Positions 46,455 to 54,515 of a stretch of DNA of 64,000 nucleotides are shown in pieces. The position numbers were made by a program, and so were the translations under genes. The stretch's first letter is position 1. Each line of letters begins with the position of its first letter. Origin of the DNA: Nocardioides iriomotensis. Its GTDB lineage: Bacteria; Actinomycetota; Actinomycetes; Propionibacteriales; Nocardioidaceae. The stretch lies in NCBI RefSeq assembly GCF_004168035.1, contig NZ_SDPU01000013.1, positions 39,269 through 103,268 on the forward strand, in the 5' to 3' direction. The notes below the pieces were generated by a model. The model was given only the letters and a program-made list of their open reading frames with translations, was not told the DNA's origin and ran no database searches.

Positions 46455-47624
46455 GTGGACGACGCCGCGCTGCGTGGGCTCACACCGGCCACCATCGCGA
46501 TCCTCGTCCGCCGCGGAGCAGACTTCGCGGCGGCCGAGGACGCGGTCCAGGATGCGCTGCTCGACGCGATGCGGGCGTGGCCCGACAACCCACCGCGCGA
46601 CCCGCTCGCCTGGCTGGTGGCCGTGGCCTGGCGCCGCTACCTGGACGCCGTCCGGGCGGACGTGGCGCGTCGCCGACGCGAGGACCTCGTCGACGCCGAC
46701 CCCGAGCCCACCCCGGTGGCGGGTGTCGACGACACCCTCCAGCTGTACTTCCTCTGCGCCCACCCGTCGCTCACCCCGGCGTCCGCGGTGGCGCTCACCC
46801 TGCGCGCCGTCGGCGGCCTGACGACGCGTCAGATCGCGCAGGCCTACCTCGTCCCCGAGGCCACCATGGCGCAGCGGATCAGCCGCGCGAAGCGGACCGT
46901 CTCGGGCGTGCGGTTCGACGAGCCCGGTGACGTCGCCACCGTCCTGCGGGTGCTCTACCTGGTGTTCAACGAGGGCTACTCGGGCGAGCTGGACCTGGCG
47001 GCGGAGGCGATCAGGCTCACCCGTCAGCTCTCGGGTGCCATCGACCACCCGGAGGTGTCCGGGCTGCTCGCACTCATGCTGCTGCACCACGCCCGGCGTG
47101 CCGCGCGCACCCGGCCCGACGGCAGCCTGGTGCCGCTGGCGGAGCAGGACCGCGGTCGGTGGGACACACGTCTGATCGCCGAGGGGGTCGAGATCCTGCA
47201 GAAGGCGCTCGCCCGGGACCGGCTCGGCGAGTACCAGGCGCAGGCCGCGATCGCGGCCCTGCACGCCGACGCCCCGACGACGGAGGAGACCGACTGGGTC
47301 CAGATCGTCGAGTGGTACGACGAGCTGGTCCGGCTCACCGACAGCCCGGTCGCCCGTCTCAACCGGGCCGTCGCCGTCGGCGAGGCGGACGGCGCGCCGG
47401 CCGGCCTCGCCGCCCTGGCGGTTCTCGACCCGTCGCCGCCGCGGTACGCCGCCGTCGCCGCCTACCTCCACGAGCGGGCCGGCGACCTCGACCGGGCCGC
47501 CGGGCTCTACGCCGAAGCAGCCCGCCGCGCCACCAGCACGCCGGAACGCGACCACCTCACGAGCCAGGCCGCCCGCCTCAACGCCGTACTGCGTCAGGGA
47601 TCGGGCGACACGCGAAACGGCTGA
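46455..47624 (+). CDS. ECF42-type RNA polymerase sigma factor
   Basis: GTG at 46455, 389 residues. Sigma-2 region is ADFAAAEDAVQDALLDAMRAWPDNPPRDPLAWL; sigma-4 is FRLT-like VALTLRAVGGLTTRQIAQAYLVPEATMAQRISRAKRTV. A C-terminal helical TPR-like extension of about 200 residues (FNEGYSGELDLAAEAIRLTRQL to LYAEAARRATSTPERDHL) is typical of ECF42 and may replace an anti-sigma factor. Co-transcribed with the DGPF gene. Confidence 0.9.
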   Translation: MDDAALRGLTPATIAILVRRGADFAAAEDAVQDALLDAMRAWPDNPPRDPLAWLVAVAWRRYLDAVRADVARRRREDLVDADPEPTPVAGVDDTLQLYFLCAHPSLTPASAVALTLRAVGGLTTRQIAQAYLVPEATMAQRISRAKRTVSGVRFDEPGDVATVLRVLYLVFNEGYSGELDLAAEAIRLTRQLSGAIDHPEVSGLLALMLLHHARRAARTRPDGSLVPLAEQDRGRWDTRLIAEGVEILQKALARDRLGEYQAQAAIAALHADAPTTEETDWVQIVEWYDELVRLTDSPVARLNRAVAVGEADGAPAGLAALAVLDPSPPRYAAVAAYLHERAGDLDRAAGLYAEAARRATSTPERDHLTSQAARLNAVLRQGSGDTRNG

Positions 47625-47675
47625 CCATCGACGCCACGACGGTGCTGTGCGTGCGTCGGGCCCACGTCCTCACCG

Positions 47676-48339
47676 TCATCGCCGGGCAACCACGAGCAGG
47701 CGGTCCTGGGCTCTGCGCCCGACTCCACCCGTGGTCGCGATGCTGTGATAGCCGGCCTGCCCAAGCGTGTCGTCGAGCTCTTCGGTCGTCCACGGTCGCA
47801 TCTGGAAGGTGTACTCGCGCAGCACAGGACCGGCGTGAGGGCCAGGCGTGAGCTCGTAGCGCTCGTCGACCACGATCCTCCCGTTCGTCCAGGTCGGGCG
47901 GCTGTCGCATCGCAAGTGCGACCCGTCGGGTGAGCCGGGCGAACGAGCTCACGGCATCCGCCCGCTCCCGGTCCGTCAGGAGGTCGTTCAGCACTCCGCG
48001 GGAGACCACTGCGTCGAAGGTCGCGGTGACAGCCGGGGAGCACAGGTCGGTGAGCAGTACGGGCGCGTCAGGACACCGCTGGGCGGCAACCCGCAGGAGC
48101 GCTGGGGAGGCGTCCAACAAGGTCACCGCGTGCCCACGGTCGACCAGGGCCGCCGCGTGCCGCCCCGTCCCACAGCCGGCGTCGAGCACACGCGCGGATC
48201 CGAACCCCGCCGCCCCGAGCGCCTCGTGGACCGCGTCGACCCACGGCTCGACCGGGTCGTCGATGAGCGCGTCGTACGCGCCCGCGAACAGGCCGTAGAA
48301 CGGCCGTTCGCCGGACACCTCTGCGGATCCCCTCGCCAC
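47676..48339 (-). pseudogene. SAM methyltransferase broken by frameshift/internal deletion
   Basis: From the GTG at 48339 an intact SAM-binding half is read (FYGLFAGAYDALIDDPVEPW, VLDAGCGTGRHAAALVDRGHAV, VVSRGVLNDLLTDRERADAV, SFARLTR). The frame then continues with unrelated sequence. The natural C-terminal half, LRCDSRPTWTNGRIVVDERYE to YTFQMRPWTTEELDDTLGQAGY and DRLLVVARR, appears in another frame and ends at 47676. About 30 codons expected between are missing, so this looks like a deletion that also shifted the frame near 47920. Confidence 0.75.
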
Positions 48340-48385
48340 GCCCGCAGGGTGTCATGCCCCGGCCCGGCCGGCCCAGTCGCGCGTG

Positions 48386-49654
48386 TCAGGTTCGCCGCTC
48401 CAGGCGTCGGACGTCCCGCGAGAGCAGGGCGAGCAGGGCGGACCCGCCCATCACGCAGCCGACGACTACCAGCCATCGGTCGTAGCCGACGACCTCGGCG
48501 ACCGGCCCGGTCAGCACGAGTCCCAGCGGTCGGGCTACGAAGGACCCGACCATGTCCAGCGAGAACACGCGCGCGAGCTTGTCCTCCGCGACCTGCTCCT
48601 GGATCGACACCTCCCACGCCACATCGAAGACCTGCAGGCCGAAGCCGTGCAGGAATGCCCCGAGGAGGATGGGGGCGACGTGGTCGCTGAGCGCCATGGC
48701 CAGGGGGAACGCGGCCGTCAGCGACAGCAGCAGGGTGCCGACGGCGAGGCGCGGCCGCCACCGCACGCACACCGCGCCACCGACGACGAACCCGGCCATC
48801 AGCGCACTGAGGGCGACGCCCCACAGCGATCGCCCGAAGGTCTCTCCCACCACGACCGGCCCGAGGACGGCCTGCGCGCCGCCGTACACCAGGTGGTAGA
48901 GCATCGCCTGGCCGATGAGCAGCCACAGCCAGGCATGGCGCATCACCTCGCGGAATCCCTCCGCCAGATCCGCGAGGAGCGAGGTCCGTGCCGTGCCCGG
49001 TCGGCTGTGCGGCACCTGGAGCCGGGAGAAGCAGGTCGCCGCGATCGCGAACGTGGCCGCGTCGACGGCGATCGCCCAACCGGGACCGACGGCGGCGACC
49101 AGGACGCCGCCCAGGCTGAAGCCGACCACCGCCGTACTCGTCTGCAGCAGGCCGCGCAACGCCACTGCCGAGCCGAGGAGCTCGGCCGGCACCGTCAACC
49201 GCGTCATCGCGGCGGACGAGGGCTGGCTCAGCGCCCCGAGGCACCCGTTGACGGCACCGATCAGAGCCAACGTCGGGATGGTCGCCCACCCGCCGATCAG
49301 CAGCACCGCGACCAGGCCCTGCGTCATGGTGCACGCCGCCGCGGAGCCCTCCATCATGATCTTGCGGGACACCCGGTCGCCGAGCACACCGCCGAGCAGC
49401 ACGGTCACGACCTCGGCGAGCGCGAACGCCCCCACCACGACCCCGAGGTCGGTCGGCGACCCACCGAGGTCGAGCACCCCGAACGCCAGGGCGACCGGCG
49501 TGATTGCGTTCCCCAGGCTGCTGGTGGCGGTGCCGGCCACCAGCCACCGGAAGTCGCGATGGCGCAGCGGGGCCAGGCGGCCGGCGGGTGCGGCCGGCTG
49601 CACAGTCGTCACCCGACGGATCCTCTGCGAGACCGACGTGGTCGTCAACGACAT
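48386..49654 (-). CDS. MFS transporter (drug-efflux/enterobactin-exporter type)
   Basis: Twelve-span major facilitator of 422 residues from the ATG at 49654. N-terminal LAPLRHRDFRWLVAGTATSSLGNAI, motif A-like GGVLGDRVSRKIMMEGS after helix 2, and PSSAAMTRLTVPAELLGSAVAL in the central region belong to the MFS_3/DHA exporter family. Substrate unknown. Divergent from the RibD-C gene with 63 bp between the starts. Confidence 0.88.
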   Translation of the reverse strand: MSLTTTSVSQRIRRVTTVQPAAPAGRLAPLRHRDFRWLVAGTATSSLGNAITPVALAFGVLDLGGSPTDLGVVVGAFALAEVVTVLLGGVLGDRVSRKIMMEGSAAACTMTQGLVAVLLIGGWATIPTLALIGAVNGCLGALSQPSSAAMTRLTVPAELLGSAVALRGLLQTSTAVVGFSLGGVLVAAVGPGWAIAVDAATFAIAATCFSRLQVPHSRPGTARTSLLADLAEGFREVMRHAWLWLLIGQAMLYHLVYGGAQAVLGPVVVGETFGRSLWGVALSALMAGFVVGGAVCVRWRPRLAVGTLLLSLTAAFPLAMALSDHVAPILLGAFLHGFGLQVFDVAWEVSIQEQVAEDKLARVFSLDMVGSFVARPLGLVLTGPVAEVVGYDRWLVVVGCVMGGSALLALLSRDVRRLERRT

Positions 49655-49717
49655 TCGGTACCACCGCGCGCCGCCCACGACGCTAACTTGGGGACATCCC
49701 GAAGCAGAGGAGAGCCC

Positions 49718-50308
49718 GTGGGCACGGTGGTCATGTACGGCTCGGTGTCGGTGGACGGCTTCATCGCCGACGAGCACGATCAGCCCGGACCACTGTTCGA
49801 CTGGTTGTCCAGCGGTGACGTCCCGTTGGACGCGAGCGGCGAGGTGAAGGTGTCGCAGACGTCCTACGACTACACCCGTCCGTACTGGAACCAGATCGGT
49901 GCGACACTCGTCGGCCGCCACGTCTTCGACATGACGGACGGCTGGGGCGGGCAGCCTCCGAGCGGAGTCGACCACGTCGTCGTCGTGACGCACCGGCCGG
50001 AGCCCCATGGCTGGGACCCCGAGGCGCCGTTCCACTTCGTCGACGGCGTCGAGGCAGCCGTGGCCATGGCGAAGGAGCTCGCGGGTGACCGCCTCGTCGA
50101 GGTCGCCGCGGGCGAGGTCGGTGGCCAGGTGCTGGCCGCGGGCCTGGTCAACGAGGTGCGCATGGACGTCGTGCCCGTCGTGCTCGGGTCCGGCAAGCGC
50201 TTCTTCGGGTCGGTCGATGCGCAGCACCTGCTGGAGGATCCCGACGTGGTGATCCAGGGCAACCGGGTGCTCCACCTGCGCTACCGGGTGCGCCCTCGGA
50301 GCGCCTGA
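49718..50308 (+). CDS. Dihydrofolate-reductase-like RibD C-terminal domain protein
   Basis: 196 residues from a GTG at 49718 behind AGAGGAGA. The fold opens VVMYGSVSVDGFIADEHDQPGPLFDWL; conserved parts are LVGRHVFDMTDGWGG and the NADPH loop LVEVAAGEVGGQVLAAGLVNEVRMDVVPVVLGSGKRFF. It is a NADPH-dependent reductase-fold protein common as stress-related paralogues in actinobacteria; substrate unknown. Confidence 0.87.
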   Translation: MGTVVMYGSVSVDGFIADEHDQPGPLFDWLSSGDVPLDASGEVKVSQTSYDYTRPYWNQIGATLVGRHVFDMTDGWGGQPPSGVDHVVVVTHRPEPHGWDPEAPFHFVDGVEAAVAMAKELAGDRLVEVAAGEVGGQVLAAGLVNEVRMDVVPVVLGSGKRFFGSVDAQHLLEDPDVVIQGNRVLHLRYRVRPRSA

Positions 50309-51031
50309 ACGCTCCGGGGAGCGCGAGGGTGGCGCGTCAAGATGGGCAGGCTGATCGGGAGACTGCGACAGCTGGATGCGGCGATCGGCGCGCCCGCGCC
50401 GGTCGAGGGGGCGAGCGTCGAACATGCGCGCTGACCACGTCGGGCCACGCAAAAGGGGGCCCGCACGTGAAACGCCTGCCAGTGGCGAACGATGTGCGCG
50501 TACTGCCCACATACGTCCACTAGCAGGGCGTTCCATAAGCAACGTACCCAGCCCCGGTCGGATTCCGAAACGATGGCTAGACACTGGATGTGGCTCACGA
50601 CCGGCCGCCCAGCTGGCTCAGTCACCCACGTTGTGCGGCTCGACTCCTGGGGCTGGGCGCTCGGTGAGGCAGGGCAACGTACTGTGGATCGTGACCGGCC
50701 AAGCGACATCTCCACCGCGGACTCCCTTGCCTGGGCCGGCTGAGAGGCGGTCGTCATGACGACGCCGACCCATCCTTCGCCCTCCCCGCAGCCTGCGCTG
50801 TCCTTGACGTCCGGCCGGCTTCCGCTGCGTCTCGAGCTGCAGCAGACGTACTCCCGCCTGTGGATGTCGACCCGAACGATGACCCGGCTGTCAGTGACGA
50901 CTCCCGAGGAACCATCGATCAACTCGCCTCGCGAGGCGACTCTCGACCCACGAACCCAGCGGCATGGCGGGGGTGGTTCCCGATGGGATCCGCACGCGGC
51001 ACCTCGCACCGGATCTTTCTAGGAGCACGTG
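50309..51031. other. Gene-poor, A/T-richer stretch
   Basis: About 720 bp without a convincing intact gene. Base composition falls visibly below that of the neighbours. It contains the DUF5994-like fragment described separately. A short hairpin GCTCCGGGGAGC at 50311-50322 follows the reductase stop and may end that transcript. Confidence 0.5.
50756..51022 (+). pseudogene. Possible DUF5994 gene remnant
   Basis: An ATG behind GAGAGGCGG opens MTTPTHPSPSPQPALSLTSG then RLPLRLELQQTYSR, which resembles the start of DUF5994 proteins (compare RHRLRLELSPSPGQ in the intact gene at 51568-52137). The expected DGAWWPR segment is missing and the remaining frame is random-like, so the gene seems truncated by a deletion. 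Confidence 0.35.
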
Positions 51032-51283
51032 GTGTCATATCTGCTGTTGTACGGAGTCGGGGGCTGGTCGCAGCGATGGCAGATCCCCGAGGGGCAGGAC
51101 GACCTGGTCCACACTGAGATCGCGCGGTTGGGGCAGGAGGGCATCGGTCGGTTGTCGGTCATCGACTCTCAGACCGATGCCGTGGCCACCCTGGTCATCG
51201 CCTGGCAATCGGTGGCTGCGGCAGTGGTGATCGACTCGGCCGGTGCGGGTGTCGGGGACAGCGCGACGGGGCAATATGCGTGA
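51032..51283 (+). CDS. Hypothetical protein, 83 residues
   Basis: AGGAG at 51021-51025 is six bases before the GTG at 51032. The product (VSYLLLYGVGGWSQRWQIPEG, then ARLGQEGIGRLSVIDSQTDAVATLVIAWQSVAAAVVID) is a compact alpha/beta protein with no signal. Small proteins of this type are found among DUF5994/anti-sigma stress islands. Function unknown. Confidence 0.6.
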   Translation: MSYLLLYGVGGWSQRWQIPEGQDDLVHTEIARLGQEGIGRLSVIDSQTDAVATLVIAWQSVAAAVVIDSAGAGVGDSATGQYA

Positions 51284-51305
51284 TCGTGTTGCTGAGGAAG
51301 TACGG

Positions 51306-51470
51306 CTATCTCTCGAGCACCCGCATGTGCGTCCACCCTGTCGGTGAGTAAGCGGCCAGTTCGTCGCCGGCGTGGCTGAAGAGCCGGAGAGCTCCACCTT
51401 CGATGCTGTACGCGTCGACATCCCACTCGCCTTGGTCGTCTTCGCCCGGGGTGAAAACGGTGATTCTCAA
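51306..51470 (-). CDS. 54-residue protein with TTG start
   Basis: AAGGAGA lies upstream of a TTG at 51470. The 54-codon frame encodes LRITVFTPGEDDQGEWDVDA, then YSIEGGALRLFSHAGDELAA and YSPTGWTHMRVLER, a compact beta-rich sequence with coding-like composition. The tail-to-tail neighbour is the 83-residue gene. No family recognised. Confidence 0.55.
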   Translation of the reverse strand: MRITVFTPGEDDQGEWDVDAYSIEGGALRLFSHAGDELAAYSPTGWTHMRVLER

Positions 51471-51567
51471 ATTGTCCGATCTCCTTCGAGGTCATTCGCG
51501 GCGGGTTCGATCCCGGGAAGCGGCTTGCCGGGCCTCGACGCGGCGGAGTCCTCGCGCGTACCCGCCT

Positions 51568-52137
51568 TCATGAGGACGGTGGAGGATCGCCTTCAGCCGG
51601 TGGGTCTGTGCGAAACGAGGGTGCGCGAGAGCCCTGCCACCAGTTGCCTCCGACGTCGCTCCACAGGTCATCGAACTCCTCGTCGTCGTCCTCGGACTCG
51701 GCGCGCGTGGAGAGCAACTGCGCGCCTGTCAGGCGGTTGAGTGGATGGGTAGCCCACTGCATGAGACGCTCCCCGGTCGCATGACCAGGTGGCACGACGA
51801 GCAAGCGCAGGGATCGCCGAGTGGAGAAGCTCAGCAGGATCAGATGAGTATCGTCCCGGGGGAAGGCGGCCGTTCTGATCCGCCTCCGGGCTGTCGCGAC
51901 GCTGCGCGGGTGGCTGGTCCAGTCTGATCTCGAGTACAGCGCACGGTAGATGCGTCCCAGGTGATCCGGGAAGTGGTCGACCAGGTCAGCGAGCTCGAGG
52001 TCGATGTCGCGGGTTCGCGGCCACCAGGCTCCGTCTACTGGTGACTGGCCCGGCGACGGAGAGAGCTCAAGGCGCAGTCGGTGACGTTTGTCTTCTTGAG
52101 TACTGGCGACGGACTCGGACGCAGTGTGGGACGTCAT
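51568..52137 (-). CDS. DUF5994 family protein
   Basis: The ATG at 52137 (AAGGAAG upstream) gives 189 residues. The family core is RHRLRLELSPSPGQSPVDGA followed by WWPRTRDIDLELADLVDHFP, LGRIYRALYSRSDWTSHPRS, THLILLSFSTRRSLRLLVVPPG and a final polar tail with an acidic DDDEEFDDLWSD run. Function undefined; such genes are common in stress-responsive regions of actinobacteria. Confidence 0.82.
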   Translation of the reverse strand: MTSHTASESVASTQEDKRHRLRLELSPSPGQSPVDGAWWPRTRDIDLELADLVDHFPDHLGRIYRALYSRSDWTSHPRSVATARRRIRTAAFPRDDTHLILLSFSTRRSLRLLVVPPGHATGERLMQWATHPLNRLTGAQLLSTRAESEDDDEEFDDLWSDVGGNWWQGSRAPSFRTDPPAEGDPPPSS

Positions 52138-52313
52138 GGACGTCTTCCTTCTGCCGGCGATGAGAGCCGCCCTCGTAGGTAGCTGCACTCCCCGACGACA
52201 GCAGCGTACGCGAGCGCTTGTGCTTCGCGGGCGCCAATGGTGGCGGATGCCGCCAAGCTTGTCTGTGGGGCTGCACTTTCTGGATCGAGAGTCTGGACCT
52301 ACCGTCGCGGGAA

Positions 52314-52712
52314 TCAATTCCTCGTGCGCGTGGCGAACGATGCCCAGACCGTCTTCGATCCTTCGTCGACGACGACTCCCCAATCAAGACTGACAAGAGC
52401 CACGATCTTCAGCCCTCGACCGTCCGAGTGCATTTCGTGGTAGGCGCCCCGGACGGGGACCGAGTTCGAGTCGTCTCGCACGGCCAGCATGACCGTCTCG
52501 TCGAGTTCCGACAGGGTGACTGTGAATGCGGTCTGCGCATGCACCAAGGCGTTGGTTGCCAGTTCACTCGCTACGAGTCGTACGGAATCGACCAGGTACA
52601 ACAGCCGGTGATCAACCAGGTGCTGGCAGACGAAATTGCGGGCTTCCGACGCACTGATCGGATTCGCCTCGAGCCTTGTCTCATGTGCCCAGTGCGGTTG
52701 ATTGCCCGCCAT
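52314..52712 (-). CDS. Anti-sigma-factor-type ATP-binding protein (HATPase)
   Basis: A 132-residue GHKL kinase domain of RsbW/SpoIIAB type: N-box ASELATNALVHA (Asn54), G1 VRDDSNSVPV (Asp80) and G2 SDGRGLKIVALVSLDWGV (98-115). These proteins sequester a sigma factor or phosphorylate a STAS antagonist. No sigma factor is adjacent. The STAS protein at 37 kb is a distant candidate partner. Confidence 0.85.
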   Translation of the reverse strand: MAGNQPHWAHETRLEANPISASEARNFVCQHLVDHRLLYLVDSVRLVASELATNALVHAQTAFTVTLSELDETVMLAVRDDSNSVPVRGAYHEMHSDGRGLKIVALVSLDWGVVVDEGSKTVWASFATRTRN

Positions 52713-53012
52713 GTCCGGTCCGGTCCGATCCGATCAGCTACGAGTTCGTCCGGGACTCAACGGGGTCTGGGCAGTTGCCGAGGCATCACCCTCAGGCTAC
52801 GCCCCCGAACAGCATCGGGAGGCCCGGAAGACAACTCGCTTCGGCACGACGCGCTCCTCTCGATTCCGGAGCCCCTGTCGTCGGCACGCTGGAGCTTCAC
52901 TCTCCGCGGCACGTGAGTGCGTTGCTTCGTCAGCACACCGCAAGGCCTGTTTGTTGGTGCAGGGGTTGCCGGGCACGGTGAAGGCGGAGTTGATCACGCG
53001 GGTCGACGCACG
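52713..53012. other. Gap with no supported gene
   Basis: 300 bp between the HATPase start and the patatin stop. I see no coding frame with a ribosome binding site, no clear hairpin terminator and no repeat. Confidence 0.4.
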
Positions 53013-54257
53013 CTAGTTCCCGGGGTCAGGAAGCCGATCGGTCCGCCACATGTCGGGGTGTTGCTCGACCCAACGTAGGGCGTCGCGGTGGCCGAACGCG
53101 GAAGCGGCCGCGAAGAAATCGGGGTCGAACAAGAGGTAGGAGAGAAGCTCGCCTTGGAGCGGGCTGTCGCTGCCGAGCAACCGGTGCATGACCTGCAGGT
53201 CGGGATCGCCGAGGGTGCGCAGGAGCGAGCCGTGGTTGGCCCGGAAGACCTGCATCGCAGTGCGGGCAAGTTCTTCGCCGTCTTCGGGCGCTACTGCGAC
53301 GTAGGGGATCGTCTGGTACGCCGACCGACCGCGCGCCTCGCGGTGACGCTTGAGAACCGGGGCGAGCTCGGCGTCCCCCGTCAGCGCGTTGAGTTCCGCG
53401 AGTCGCCGCAGGTCATGCCGCAGCGGGTCGTCCATGACCGTGCCCAGCAGGGTCGCCCCGGCGTCTCCCAGGTCGACGGCGACCCTGTCCAACTCGGGGT
53501 CTGCTGGCGGGCGCAGTCCGCCAGTGCCGACCACCACCACGCGATCGGCACCAAGCTCGAGAGCCGGAGCGAGCGGCGCTCGACGGCGGGTGGCGCCGTC
53601 GACGTACCACCCCTCGGCTTCGGCGGGCTCCCCGACGTGCACGGAGGGGAACAGAACCGGGATCGCCGCGGAGGCCATCAGGTGGGGGACGTCAAGCCGG
53701 ACGGCGACGAAGCGCCCGTGGTATTCGGGCGCCGAGCGCGGTACAGGAGAGCCGGACTCGGTGAAAACGATGACTCGCCCGGTTCGGACGGACGTCGCCG
53801 TGACGGCCGCGGCCTCGATGACACCATTCTCGACGTTGCGGTGCAGGGCCTCCCAGTCGATGGACGTCGCGAGGGTTCGGGCGAGCGGCTGGCTTCCGAA
53901 CAACCCGCGCAGACGGAAGTAGGACACGCCGAATGTCTCCGACGTGTAGCGCACAAGCACTTCCGGCACCTGCCTCCACAACGGCCGCATCACGTTCGCC
54001 TTGGTGGTCTGGCCGAGCAGGCTCTTGAGCCGCGCGACCTGGTCCTCCGGCTCAAGGTGGGCCGTCGCGCTGAGCGCGCCCGTGAGCAGTGCACCGGCGC
54101 TGGTGCCGACCAGTAGGCGGGGCCGCATACCGCGTTCGGCCAAGGCCGGAAGTAGTACCTCCAGCGCGCCAACCTGGTATGCCGAGCGAGCGCCACCCGC
54201 ATCGAGAACCAGCGCAACCCGGGTCGCGTCCGCATTCGGAGTCATACCGGCCTGCAC
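53013..54257 (-). CDS. Patatin-like phospholipase
   Basis: A 414-residue serine lipase-fold protein. Oxyanion loop DAGGARSAYQVG (19-30), nucleophile GTSAG (51-55, Ser53) and the dyad Asp in VDGA (219-222). AGG replaces the usual GGGxRG core. ATG at 54257 or 54245 is possible. No signal peptide: probably cytoplasmic or peripheral. It ends the A/T-richer island. Confidence 0.87.
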   Translation of the reverse strand: MQAGMTPNADATRVALVLDAGGARSAYQVGALEVLLPALAERGMRPRLLVGTSAGALLTGALSATAHLEPEDQVARLKSLLGQTTKANVMRPLWRQVPEVLVRYTSETFGVSYFRLRGLFGSQPLARTLATSIDWEALHRNVENGVIEAAAVTATSVRTGRVIVFTESGSPVPRSAPEYHGRFVAVRLDVPHLMASAAIPVLFPSVHVGEPAEAEGWYVDGATRRRAPLAPALELGADRVVVVGTGGLRPPADPELDRVAVDLGDAGATLLGTVMDDPLRHDLRRLAELNALTGDAELAPVLKRHREARGRSAYQTIPYVAVAPEDGEELARTAMQVFRANHGSLLRTLGDPDLQVMHRLLGSDSPLQGELLSYLLFDPDFFAAASAFGHRDALRWVEQHPDMWRTDRLPDPGN

Positions 54258-54515
54258 CCGGCGATCCTAGATCGTCCAGGCCCAAAACGAGGATGCGATT
54301 GCAGCGGATGTCATGCCGGCAAAGAGGCCCCACCACTGCTGACGGCTCGGGACGTACTACTCGGATGACAGCCCGGATCGCGGTAGATCCAGACGTCGGC
54401 ATGCCTGCACCCAGGCGGTGATGAGACCCCGGTCATTTAGACGACGCTGTCGGTTGGCGCGGCGCTGCTGCGCGGCGCAAAGCGGTTCTCGAGGCTCTAC
54501 GTCGCAACCCGCACG

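Noticed and set aside
50492..50743. A small plus-strand open frame containing DSWGWALGEAG
   Set aside because: No ribosome binding site, unlikely composition in the first half and no recognisable homology.
52702..53016. A plus-strand open frame of 104 codons
   Set aside because: Arg/Ser-rich with no ribosome binding site and no family; it overlaps the patatin stop.
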